DNA from: Actinokineospora auranticolor | GTDB lineage: Bacteria; Actinomycetota; Actinomycetes; Mycobacteriales; Pseudonocardiaceae | Direction of reading: 5' to 3' | Length of the DNA stretch: 64,000 bases | Assembly: GCF_002934265.1 (NCBI RefSeq) | Contig: NZ_PTIX01000001.1 | Location: forward strand, 1-64,000 | Shown: positions 1-8,984 of the stretch, one piece after another | How positions within the stretch are numbered: position 1 is the stretch's first letter | Layout: every line of letters starts with the position of its first letter | Notes under the pieces: generated by a model | Seen by the model: the letters and a program-made list of their open reading frames with translations, nothing else | The model's database searches: none | What the model was told of the DNA's origin: nothing | Made by a program: the position numbers and the translations under genes

Positions 1-92
1 CGCCCGGTCCCATCCCGAACCCGGAAGCTAAGCCCACCAGCGCCGATGGTACTGCACTCGTGAGGGTGTGGGAGAGTAGGACGCCGCCGGAC
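1..92 (+). rRNA. rrf: 5S ribosomal RNA, 3' part (5' end lies outside the window)
   Basis: The first ~92 bases match the 3' three quarters of an actinobacterial 5S rRNA: the conserved CCCATCCCGAACCCGGAAG loop, then GCCGATGGTACTGC, then GGGAGAGTAGGACGCCGCCGGAC at the 3' end (the last is written here only to locate the end at about base 92). The 5' end is cut off by the window edge, so this is the tail of an rrn operon transcribed into the window. A strong hairpin terminator follows directly. Confidence 0.95.
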
Positions 93-100
93 TCATTTTC

Positions 101-136
101 GCGATAGCCCCCTCACTTCGGTGAGGGGGCTATCGC
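101..136 (+). terminator. rrn operon intrinsic terminator with UUCG loop
   Basis: A perfect 16-bp stem (101-116 with 121-136, GCGATAGCCCCCTCAC and its complement) is closed by a TTCG tetraloop, which is an exceptionally stable loop. It sits 9 bases after the 5S rRNA end, so it ends rRNA transcription. It also faces the 3' end of the sigma factor gene on the other strand and could work in both directions. Confidence 0.93.
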
Positions 137-168
137 CATTTCCAGGCCTTCCGACGCGGAAAGGCACA

Positions 169-1311
169 TCACCGGCTCCGCGAATTGAGGCGCGCGGCCT
201 GCCGGGTCAGGTGGTCGCGCTCCGCCAGGTTCGGCGCCTTCGCCGCCGCCTCCGCGTACAACCGGGCCGCCGCGTCCAGATCACCGTCCCGCTCGCGCAG
301 GTGCGCCGCCACCGCCGCGTACCGGGGGAGCGAGTCGTCCAACGCCGCCAGCGCGGCCAGACCCGCCCGGGCCCCGTCCGCCTCCCCGACGGCCACCGCG
401 CGGTTGAGCCGCACCACCGGGTTGTCCGTGAACCGGATCAGCTCGTCGTACCACTCCACGATCTGCACCCAGTCGGTTTCCGCCGCGACGAGCGCGTCCG
501 CGTGCAGCGCCGCGATCGCCGCCTGCGCCTGGAACTCGCCCAACCGGTCGCGCGCCAACGCCGCCTGGAGGACCGCCACCCCCTCGGCGACCGCCCGGGT
601 GTCCCACCGGCCGCGGTCCTGCGCGGCCAGCGGGACCAGGCTGCCGTCCGCCGCGGTCCGCGACGCCCGCCGGGCGTGGTGCAGCAGCATCAGCGCCAGC
701 AGCCCCGCCACCTCCGGGTGGTCGACGGCGGCGGCGAGCTGCCGGGTGAGCCGGATGGCCTCGGCGGCCAGGTCGACGTCACCGGAGTAGCCCTCGTTGA
801 ACACCAGGTACAGCACCCGCAGCACGGTCGCCACGTCACCGGGCCGGTCGAACCGGACGCCGGAGACGGTGCGCTTGGCGCGGCTGATCCGCTGCGCCAT
901 CGTCGCCTCCGGCACCAGGTACGCCTGGGCGATCTGGCGGGTGGTCAGGCCACCCACCGCGCGGAGGGTGAGCGCGACGGCGGACGACGGCGTCAGCGAC
1001 GGGTGCGCGCACAGGAAGTACAGCTGGAGCGTGTCGTCCACGTCGGTGGCGTCCCCGGCCGCGGGCTCGTCCTCGACCAGGTCCTCCCGCCTGCGGCGCG
1101 CGGCGTCCGCCCGGGTGGCGTCGACGAACCGGTGCCACGCCGCCGTGACCAGCCACCCCTTGGGGTCGCGCGGCGGATCGGCGGGCCAGGTCTCCAGTGC
1201 CTTGATCACCGCCTCCTGCACGGCGTCCTCGGCCGCCGCGAAACCCGCTCCGCGACGGACGAGGACGCCGATCACCGCGGGCACCAGCTCCCGCAGCACC
1301 TCCACGCGCAC
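169..1311 (-). CDS. ECF sigma factor of the ECF42 (DGPF-linked) type with C-terminal TPR-like domain
   Basis: Predicted 380-aa alternative sigma factor. The N-terminal ~170 residues hold sigma region 2 (DAVQEAVIKAL, then PKGWLVTAAWHRFVD) and region 4 (LTLRAVGGLTTRQIA, VPEATMAQRISRAKR). The C-terminal ~200 residues form the helical TPR-like extension (DUF6596-type; NEGY, then LNRAVAV) that marks the ECF42 group. Members of that group are normally encoded next to DGPF/YCII proteins, and one lies immediately upstream here (2-base gap, same strand), so the two form an operon. The GTG at 1311 is chosen because it follows the upstream stop directly and keeps all of region 2; the reading frame stays open further upstream but overlaps the neighbour. 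No anti-sigma gene is next to it, as expected for this group. The signal sensed is unknown. Confidence 0.9.
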   Translation of the reverse strand: MRVEVLRELVPAVIGVLVRRGAGFAAAEDAVQEAVIKALETWPADPPRDPKGWLVTAAWHRFVDATRADAARRRREDLVEDEPAAGDATDVDDTLQLYFLCAHPSLTPSSAVALTLRAVGGLTTRQIAQAYLVPEATMAQRISRAKRTVSGVRFDRPGDVATVLRVLYLVFNEGYSGDVDLAAEAIRLTRQLAAAVDHPEVAGLLALMLLHHARRASRTAADGSLVPLAAQDRGRWDTRAVAEGVAVLQAALARDRLGEFQAQAAIAALHADALVAAETDWVQIVEWYDELIRFTDNPVVRLNRAVAVGEADGARAGLAALAALDDSLPRYAAVAAHLRERDGDLDAAARLYAEAAAKAPNLAERDHLTRQAARLNSRSR

Positions 1312-1313
1312 GG

Positions 1314-1721
1314 CTACTCGGTCACCGTCGGCGCCTCGCCGTACAGCGGGCGCAGCTCCAGCCACTCGTGGATCGGCCGACCACCCGCCCCCGGCGCGGC
1401 GGAGAGCTCGCCCGCCAGCTCGACGGCGCGCTCGTAGCTGTCCACGTCGATGATCATCCAACCCGCGATGAGGTCCTTGGTCTCGGCGAACGGGCCGTCG
1501 GTGATCGGCGGGCGGCCCTCCCCGTCGTAGCGGACGAACGTGCCCTCGGGGGCCAGCGCCCGGCCGTCGACGAACTCGCCGCTGCCCTCCAGCCGGTCGG
1601 CGAAGTCGTTCATGTACTTGATGTGCGCGGTGACCTCCTCGGGCGTCCACTGGTCCATGGGGACGTCGTTGACCGCCGCAGGGGCGCCGCGGTAGTGCTT
1701 GAGCAGCAGGTACTTGGCCAT
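1314..1721 (-). CDS. DGPF-motif YCII-related protein, partner of the ECF42 sigma factor
   Basis: A 135-aa YCII/DGPF protein (dimeric alpha-beta ferredoxin-like fold). The signature ITDGPFAETKD is visible about residue 70, and the product starts MAKYLLLKHY. GAGGAG lies about 8 bases before the ATG. It is the first gene of a two-gene operon with the sigma factor gene. DGPF proteins are the usual genetic partners of ECF42 sigma factors; whether they sense, modify or are simply targets of the sigma factor is not settled. Biochemical activity cannot be read from the sequence. Confidence 0.88.
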   Translation of the reverse strand: MAKYLLLKHYRGAPAAVNDVPMDQWTPEEVTAHIKYMNDFADRLEGSGEFVDGRALAPEGTFVRYDGEGRPPITDGPFAETKDLIAGWMIIDVDSYERAVELAGELSAAPGAGGRPIHEWLELRPLYGEAPTVTE

Positions 1722-1859
1722 CTGACGAACTCCTCGCTCCGGTGCGACCCCATTCTGGCCGCTCGCACCCCGGGGACGGAGCCGGGTGGGCGGTTCTCGA
1801 CACGGCCGCCCGAACTTTTCGAGAAAAACTCGTCCTGCCTGTTCAGAGGGCACAAAGAA

Positions 1860-1886
1860 GCGAGCGCCGCGGGAGGCGACGCTCGC
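1860..1886 (-). terminator. probable terminator of the MarR-GNAT gene
   Basis: The 7-bp arms GCGAGCG (1860-1866) and CGCTCGC (1880-1886) lie 25 bases beyond the stop codon of the gene at 1911-2855, in its direction of transcription. An A/T-rich stretch follows beyond the arm. The stem is short with a large loop, so this is a moderate call. Confidence 0.5.
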
Positions 1887-1910
1887 TATGGGTTGGGGGG
1901 AACCGTTCCG

Positions 1911-2855
1911 CTAGCCGATAGGCAGCTCTGCTCGAACATCGTCACCATGGTGGGTCAGTGTCGCTCCGCAGGTACGTAACGCGCCCAGCGCCGCGGCGTT
2001 GCCGGTACTGGTGTCCGCCACGATCGTGCGGACCCCGGCCGCCGCGGCCTCGGCCAGCAGCGCGCGCAGCGCCGCCGTGCCGATGCCCTTGCCCCGGGCC
2101 GACCGGCCCAGCCACATGCCCGTCTCCGCCTCGTCCGGGGAGATCCGGGCCATCCGGATCATCCCGGTGAGGCTGCCCTCCGCCTCGACCGCGTACATCA
2201 CGGTCCCGTTCGCACCGTGGAAGTGCGAGCGGTGGAACTCCCGGAAGGCGTTCTCCGTCGCCGGGGTCCAGGTGTCGGGCGTCCACTCGGCCCGCGCGGG
2301 CGGCATCACGTCCGCCGGTCTGGCCTCGTGCACGGCGACCGTGAGCAGCCGCTCGGTCGTCGCCTCGTCCAGCGGCAGCAACCGCACCACCGGGTCCGAC
2401 GGCTTGTCGGCGCGGACCACGTCGTGCATCCGCTCCAGGAAGCGGCGGGCCACGGCCAGTTCCGCGCCGTCGAACTCGCGCATGGCCGAGACCATGTCGC
2501 GGGTGATCCCGCCGAAGAACGCCCAGCCGAGGCGGACCGCCTCGTCCTGGACGGTGAGCAGCACCCGTCTGCGGTCCCGGTTGTCCCTGGTCCGCCGGAC
2601 GTAGCCCGCGCGGACCAGCCGGTCCACCAGTGCGGTGACCGAGGCCGAGTTGAGCGCGAGCTTGCCGCTGAGCCAGCCCGGGGTCGCCGGGATCTCCTCG
2701 CGGCGGGCGTCGAGCAGGTGCACCAGCGCCCGCAAATCCGTGGGGTGCAGCCCGTTGGCCGCGGCGAACTCCGAGCCCATCAGGTCGAGTCTGCCGGTGA
2801 TCCGGCGCAGCAGGTGTACCAGTTCCAGTCCCGCGTCCCCGTCGTCCACGTCCAC
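1911..2855 (-). CDS. MarR-family winged-helix regulator fused to a GNAT acetyltransferase
   Basis: A 314-aa two-domain protein. Residues ~10-150 are a MarR winged helix (LHPTDLRALVHLLDA, then LALNSASVTALVDRLVRAGYVRR with the wing DNRDRRRVLLTV). Residues ~165-314 are a GNAT N-acetyltransferase with the acetyl-CoA loop GRSARGKGIGTAALRALL and a late TGNAAALGALRTCGA. MarR-GNAT fusions are a known bacterial architecture, but the acetyl acceptor is not known. The start is the GTG at 2855, with GGAGG six bases upstream. A perfect 9-bp inverted repeat lies just ahead of the gene (2872-2896), so it probably represses itself. Alternative: the acetyltransferase may inactivate the ligand that releases the winged helix. 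Confidence 0.88.
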   Translation of the reverse strand: MDVDDGDAGLELVHLLRRITGRLDLMGSEFAAANGLHPTDLRALVHLLDARREEIPATPGWLSGKLALNSASVTALVDRLVRAGYVRRTRDNRDRRRVLLTVQDEAVRLGWAFFGGITRDMVSAMREFDGAELAVARRFLERMHDVVRADKPSDPVVRLLPLDEATTERLLTVAVHEARPADVMPPARAEWTPDTWTPATENAFREFHRSHFHGANGTVMYAVEAEGSLTGMIRMARISPDEAETGMWLGRSARGKGIGTAALRALLAEAAAAGVRTIVADTSTGNAAALGALRTCGATLTHHGDDVRAELPIG

Positions 2856-2871
2856 GTGGCACCTCCGCGTG

Positions 2872-2896
2872 CGCACTGTCGTGTGTGGACAGTGCG
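2872..2896 (-). promoter_or_regulatory. candidate operator of the MarR-GNAT regulator
   Basis: A perfect inverted repeat, CGCACTGTC - 7 bases - GACAGTGCG, lies 17 bases upstream of the GTG start. MarR dimers bind palindromes of about this size, and autoregulation is the rule in the family. Seen directly in the sequence; the binding partner is inferred. Confidence 0.6.
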
Positions 2897-2925
2897 GATG
2901 ATAAGTCCGAATAGGAATGCCCGTG

Positions 2926-3020
2926 CCGCCCGCCGCCGAAGGACGACGGCGGGCGGTCTGGCGGGCCACACGCGGCTGTAACGGGCTGAGCGGCTGCCCG
3001 GGGTTGACCCGAGCAGCCGC
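2926..3020 (-). terminator. two hairpins downstream of the chitinase gene
   Basis: The nearer hairpin pairs GCGGCTGC (2990-2997) with GCAGCCGC (3013-3020) and has an inner GGG-TTGA-CCC. It lies 28 bases after the chitinase stop. A second hairpin pairs CCGCCCGCCG (2926-2935) with CGGCGGGCGG (2947-2956). Both are GC-rich stems without long T runs, typical of high-GC actinobacteria. Confidence 0.6.
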
Positions 3021-3047
3021 CCACATCCGGCCCGTCCCAGCCGGAGA

Positions 3048-4685
<1,638 letters not shown>

Positions 4686-4726
4686 TTGTTCACCTCGAAG
4701 GGGAGCAGGGATAACACTGTCTACCG

Positions 4727-4763
4727 TGGTCCAGACCAATTGTTTGGGACAAGGTCTAGACCA
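4727..4763. promoter_or_regulatory. two DasR-type dre operators before the chitinase gene
   Basis: TGGTCCAGACCA (4727-4738) and AGGTCTAGACCA (4752-4763) both match the DasR-responsive element core TGGTCTAGACCA, 11 of 12 positions each. They are 25 bases apart centre to centre and lie just upstream of the chitinase start. A DasR homologue is encoded 5.7 kb away. Chitinase promoters are classic DasR targets in Streptomyces. Confidence 0.82.
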
Positions 4764-5421
4764 CAGGTGTCACTCTAACGGAGTAGCCGAACAAGTCCAC
4801 ACCGCGATTCGTGGTGCGGTGTTGCCAGTTCGGCGGCCGCCGATCCGCGGGACGCCCCAGGCGCGTCGATCCGTGCCGCCGCCCCGGGACCGGGGTGGGA
4901 AACGCGGATCCGCGCGCGTGGTGGCCGGATCGGTGTAGACCAATATCGCGACCGGGTCGCGGTCGACCGCGCCCGGGGTGGCGGGGTGTGAGTCGGTGCC
5001 GCCGGTTCGTCGACCCGGGTGGTCCCGCCGGTCGGGTCGACCGTCGCCGCGCGGGGTGGCGCAGCGACGCGAGCGCTCAACTCATGTCCCGTCCTTTCCC
5101 GTGCATTGCGTGTCACGCAACAGAAGTCTCACTGGCGGCAACCGCAAGGATGGTAGAATCTGCCCATCCCGGGCACAAGATAACCCCGGTTCGGCGAAAC
5201 GCGCGATAGCGCGCCACGGACGGTTATCTCGCCCGCCACGCCACCGGGTGCTCCGGTGGCCGGGTCGCGCGGCGTCGGAGATCGTTGTGGGCGACCAGGG
5301 GCCGCCCGTCCACCCTTGTGGTCTGAACAACTACTGGTCTATACCTATGGTGCCGACCATCGGAGGATTGTGTGTCCAGTTGCCCCGCGTCCCGCCTGCC
5401 CGCCGTGCCGAGGAGTCGCGC
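4764..5421. promoter_or_regulatory. regulatory gap between chitinase and the first GH20 gene
   Basis: About 660 bases with no credible gene. It holds a weak dre-like element CGGTGTAGACCA (4931-4942), a perfect palindrome TTGCGTGTCACGCAA (5106-5120) that recurs elsewhere in the island, and a dre-like TGGTCTATACCT (5335-5346), 76 bases before the GH20 start. The segment near 5130-5230 and 5320-5370 is less GC-rich than the surroundings, as expected for promoters. Confidence 0.6.
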
Positions 5422-6897
5422 ATGACCAGGGTGATCCCGGCCCCCGTGTCGGTCGAACCCGATCGCGGCGCCGACTTCGAGCTCACCGCTGAGGCGGTCA
5501 TCCGGGTCGGTGGCGGCGCCGAGGAGGTCGGCGAGTACCTCGCGGGCGTCCTGCGGCCGTCGACCGGGTACGCGCTACCCGTGGTGCGCGGTGGCGGGGC
5601 AGCGGGCATCTCCCTGGAACTCGGGGACGTCGGCGCCGAACTCGGCGCCGAGGGCTACCGGCTGGACGTCGGCACCGCGGGCGTCGACCTGCGGGCCAAC
5701 ACGGCGGCGGGGCTGTTCGCGGGCGTGCAGACGCTGCGCCAGCTGTTGCCCGCGGAGGTCGAGAGCGCCACCGCGCAGCCCGGGCCGTGGCCGGTCGAGG
5801 GCGGGCGCGTCGTGGACTACCCGCGGTTCGCCTACCGCGGCGCGATGCTCGACGTCACCCGGCACTTCTTCACGCCGGAGCAGGTCAAGCGCTACATCGA
5901 CCAGATCGCGCTGTACAAGGTCAACCACCTGCACCTGCACCTCACCGACGACCAGGGCTGGCGGATCGAGATCGAGCGCTGGCCCCGGCTGACCACCCAC
6001 GGCGGCACCGAGGTCGGCGACGGCCCGGGCGGCTCCTACACCAAGGCGCAGTACCGCGACCTGGTCTCCTACGCGGCGTCGCGGCACATCACGGTCGTGC
6101 CGGAGATCGACCTGCCGGGGCACACCAACGCGGCGCTCGCGGCCTACCCGGAGCTGAACCCCGACGGCGTGGCGCGCGAGCCGTACACGGGCATCGAGGT
6201 GGGCTTCAGCTGCCTCGACATCGACAGCGACGTCACGTACCGGTTCGTCGAGGACGTCCTCACCGAGGTGGCGGAGCTGACCCCCGGCCCGTACCTGCAC
6301 CTCGGCGGCGACGAGGCGCTGCAGACCCCGGACGCGGACTTCATCAGGTTCTTCGACCGCGTGCTGCCCATCGCCCAGGCGACCGGCAAGCAGGTCGTGG
6401 CCTGGCACGAGTTCCTCAAGGTCGAGTCCGCGACGTCCGTGGTGGGCCAGTACTGGGGCAACCCCGCCGCGCCGGACAACACCGCGGACGCCCTGGTCCG
6501 GTCCGCCCTGGACCGCGTCGACAAGATCATCATGTCGCCCGCGAACAAGTCGTACCTCGACATGAAGTACGACGAGGACTCGCCGCTGGGCCTGAAGTGG
6601 GCGGGCTACGTCGAGGTCGACGCCGCGTACGACTGGGACCCGGCCGACTTCGTCGACGGCCTGCCGGAGGCCAAGGTGCTCGGGGTCGAGGCGCCGCTGT
6701 GGTCGGAGACGCTGGAGAACAGCGACCACATCGAGTACATGGCCTTCCCCCGACTGCCCGCGATCGCCGAGATCGGCTGGTCGCCGCGGTCCACCCACGA
6801 CTGGGAGTCGTTCCGGGCGCGGCTGGCCGAGCAGGCGCCGCGCTGGGCGCACCGGGGGATCGGGTTCTACCGCTCGCCCAAGGTCGACTGGCCGTGA
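5422..6897 (+). CDS. GH20 beta-N-acetylhexosaminidase
   Basis: A 491-aa hexosaminidase releasing GlcNAc from chitobiose and chito-oligosaccharides. An N-terminal GH20b domain (~1-135) is followed by the GH20 barrel, with HLGGDEA carrying the catalytic Asp297-Glu298 pair and LDVTRHFF at the barrel start. No signal peptide is seen, so it probably acts in the cytoplasm on disaccharide imported by the neighbouring transporter, as DasD does in Streptomyces. The ATG at 5422 is chosen for GAGGAG 6 bases upstream; a longer frame reaches far back into the promoter region. It converges on dasC, separated by three stacked hairpins. A dre-like site and a TTGCG-N5-CGCAA palindrome lie upstream. Confidence 0.93.
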   Translation: MTRVIPAPVSVEPDRGADFELTAEAVIRVGGGAEEVGEYLAGVLRPSTGYALPVVRGGGAAGISLELGDVGAELGAEGYRLDVGTAGVDLRANTAAGLFAGVQTLRQLLPAEVESATAQPGPWPVEGGRVVDYPRFAYRGAMLDVTRHFFTPEQVKRYIDQIALYKVNHLHLHLTDDQGWRIEIERWPRLTTHGGTEVGDGPGGSYTKAQYRDLVSYAASRHITVVPEIDLPGHTNAALAAYPELNPDGVAREPYTGIEVGFSCLDIDSDVTYRFVEDVLTEVAELTPGPYLHLGGDEALQTPDADFIRFFDRVLPIAQATGKQVVAWHEFLKVESATSVVGQYWGNPAAPDNTADALVRSALDRVDKIIMSPANKSYLDMKYDEDSPLGLKWAGYVEVDAAYDWDPADFVDGLPEAKVLGVEAPLWSETLENSDHIEYMAFPRLPAIAEIGWSPRSTHDWESFRARLAEQAPRWAHRGIGFYRSPKVDWP

Positions 6898-7030
6898 CCT
6901 GAGCGCCGGACCGCGGTGTCGCCGCGGTCCGGCGGCGAGCGCGGCGGCACAGTGGTGAATTCCCGTTTCGCCCGGCCGCGGGTTCACCGCGCACCACAGC
7001 CCGCTCGGCGGGCCATCCCGCGAACGACAA

Positions 7031-7159
7031 GAGCCGGGCACCCCTGCGGGTGCCCGGCTCTTCGCCTTCGTCTCCCGGTCGCCCACCACGAGCGTGGTGG
7101 GCGACCGGGAGACGAGCGGGTGGCGGCGTCGAGCCTGGTGACGTCGCCACCCGCTCGTC
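7031..7159. terminator. three consecutive long hairpins between GH20 and dasC
   Basis: Hairpin 1: perfect 13-bp stem 7031-7043 / 7048-7060 with loop CTGC. Hairpin 2: perfect 22-bp stem 7068-7089 / 7094-7115 with loop GAGC. Hairpin 3: 20-bp stem 7111-7130 / 7140-7159 with one mismatch and a 9-base loop. Hairpins 2 and 3 share bases 7111-7115, so they exclude each other. Hairpin 3 runs into the dasC stop codon (7158-7160). They separate two convergent genes and should stop transcription from both sides. Confidence 0.85.
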
Positions 7160-7991
7160 AGCCCTTCACGGCGCCCGCGGTGGTCCCGGCGACCAGCTTG
7201 CGCTGGACGAGCAGGAAGAAGATCAGCGCGGGGACCGCGTAGATCATCGAGGCGGCCATGGTGGCGCCCCAGTCGGTGCCGAACGCGGTGCGGAACGACG
7301 ACAGCCAGACCGGGAGGGTCTGCTTGTCCTTCTCGCGCAGGAACACCAGTGCGTAGAGGAACTCGTTCCACGCGGTGATGAAGCTGAACACCGAGGTGGC
7401 CACCAGGCCGGGGCCCAGCAGCGGCAGCGTGACCCGGCGGAACACGCCCCAGCGGCCGCAGCCGTCGACCATCGCGGCTTCTTCCAGGTCGATCGGGATG
7501 CCCTTGACGAAGCCGCGCAGCGTCCACGCGGTGAACGGCAGCGTGAAGGCGACGTAGATCAGGCCGAGGCCGAGCAGCGAGTTGAGCAGGTCGGCGTCAC
7601 GCATGATCAGGTACAGCGGGATGAACAGCGCCTCCGCCGGTGCCAACTGCGCGACCAGCACCAGCAGCAGGAAGCCCTTGCGGCCGCGGAAGCGCATCCG
7701 CGCGAGCGGCACCGCGGCCAGCAGACCGGCGGCCAGGGTGAACGCGACCGCGCCGAGGGTGACGATCAGGCTGTTGGTGAGGAAGGTCGTGAAGTTGGGG
7801 ATGCTGATCGCGTTGCTGAAGTTCTTCAGCGTCGCCGACAACGGGATCAGGTCGTAGGCGGGCGAGAGCACCTGGGCGGGCGTCTTCAGCGACGTGGTGA
7901 ACATCCAGTAGACCGGGAACAGGAAGAACCCGGCCACCAGCAGCCCGAAGACGGTGAGCCCCACGCGCTGCGCGGGTGACTTGAACAGCAT
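7158..7991 (-). CDS. dasC: chitobiose ABC transporter permease, MalG type
   Basis: A 277-aa inner-membrane permease with about six transmembrane helices (first at VGLTVFGLLVAGFFLFPVYW) and the cytoplasmic EAA loop EEAAMVDGCGRWGVFRRVTLPL that docks the ATPase. It is the third gene of a das-like operon (dasA, dasB, dasC in transcription order), starting 4 bases after dasB ends. Next to a DasR homologue and GH20 genes the substrate is most likely N,N'-diacetylchitobiose. No ATP-binding subunit is present; in Streptomyces the shared ATPase MsiK, encoded elsewhere, serves this importer. Confidence 0.9.
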   Translation of the reverse strand: MLFKSPAQRVGLTVFGLLVAGFFLFPVYWMFTTSLKTPAQVLSPAYDLIPLSATLKNFSNAISIPNFTTFLTNSLIVTLGAVAFTLAAGLLAAVPLARMRFRGRKGFLLLVLVAQLAPAEALFIPLYLIMRDADLLNSLLGLGLIYVAFTLPFTAWTLRGFVKGIPIDLEEAAMVDGCGRWGVFRRVTLPLLGPGLVATSVFSFITAWNEFLYALVFLREKDKQTLPVWLSSFRTAFGTDWGATMAASMIYAVPALIFFLLVQRKLVAGTTAGAVKG

Positions 7992-7995
7992 GGCG

Positions 7996-8973
7996 CTACA
8001 GCTCCGTTTCGGGTGAGCGGATCAGCAGTCGCATGTACCGCCAGGTGACCGCGACGAGGACGATCAGCATCAGCACCGCGACCGCGGCACCCGAACCGAA
8101 GTGGCTGCCCGCGATGCCCCGGAGGTAGCCCAGCACCGGCAGGGTCGTGCTGCCGCCGTCGGGACCGCCCTGGCGGATGGCCCAGACCTGGGTGAAGACC
8201 CGGAAGTCCCACAGCACCGACAGGAAGGTGACCAGCGCCAGCATCGGGCGCACCGAGGGCCAGGAGACCGCGCGGAAGGCCTGCCAGCCGGACGCGCCGT
8301 CGATCGCGGCGGCCTCGTACAGGTCGCGCGGGGTGCTGATCAGACCCGCGTAGAGGGTGAAGGCGATGAACGGGACCGCCTGCCACACCACCAGCAGACC
8401 GATCACGGCCAGCGTGCTCGCGCCGCTGGCGAACCAGGAGTGCCCCTTGAAGGAGTCGAAGCCCAGCAGCACCAGGGTCTTGTTGAGGATCCCGTACTCC
8501 TGGTCGAACATCCACTGGAAGACCGTGGTGGCCGCGATGATCGGGGTACCCCAGGCCAGCACCAGGCACAGCTGCAGCACGATGCGCACCCAGCCGCTCA
8601 GGTGCCGCATCAGCACCGCGATGCCCAGGCCCAGCAGCAGCGTGGCGGCGACGACGGTGGCGGTGAACACCACCGTGCGGAGCGTGATCTCCCAGAACTC
8701 GGGGTCCGAGAGGATCTTGGTGTAGTTGTCGAAGCCGACCCAGGTCACCTTGCCGCGCACCAGCTCGCCGAGGTCGAGCTTGCGGAAGCTGATGAACAGC
8801 ACCTGGACGGCGGGCCAGGCCAGCAGCCCCAGCATGATGACCACGCCGGGCAGCAGCATCAGGTAGGGCACGGCCGTTTCGGACAATGGGCGACGGGCCC
8901 GGCGCCGGGCACCGGGCCGCGCGGCCGGCGGGGTTGCCCCCGCCGACCGCGCGGTGTCCACGGATGAGGTCAT
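7996..8973 (-). CDS. dasB: chitobiose ABC transporter permease, MalF type
   Basis: A 325-aa permease with an Arg/Pro-rich cytoplasmic N-terminus (~1-32) and about six membrane helices (first at VPYLMLLPGVVIMLGLLAW). The EAA loop is EAAAIDGASGWQAFRAVSWP. It lies between dasA (11-base gap) and dasC (4-base gap), so one transcript is expected. It should form the channel heterodimer with DasC and receive sugar from the DasA lipoprotein. Confidence 0.9.
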   Translation of the reverse strand: MTSSVDTARSAGATPPAARPGARRRARRPLSETAVPYLMLLPGVVIMLGLLAWPAVQVLFISFRKLDLGELVRGKVTWVGFDNYTKILSDPEFWEITLRTVVFTATVVAATLLLGLGIAVLMRHLSGWVRIVLQLCLVLAWGTPIIAATTVFQWMFDQEYGILNKTLVLLGFDSFKGHSWFASGASTLAVIGLLVVWQAVPFIAFTLYAGLISTPRDLYEAAAIDGASGWQAFRAVSWPSVRPMLALVTFLSVLWDFRVFTQVWAIRQGGPDGGSTTLPVLGYLRGIAGSHFGSGAAVAVLMLIVLVAVTWRYMRLLIRSPETEL

Positions 8974-8984
8974 CGTGTCCCGAT

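Noticed and set aside
5575-7527. Minus-strand open frame across GH20 and into dasC
   Set aside because: Runs through the hairpin stack and both real genes in a wrong frame; no family pattern.
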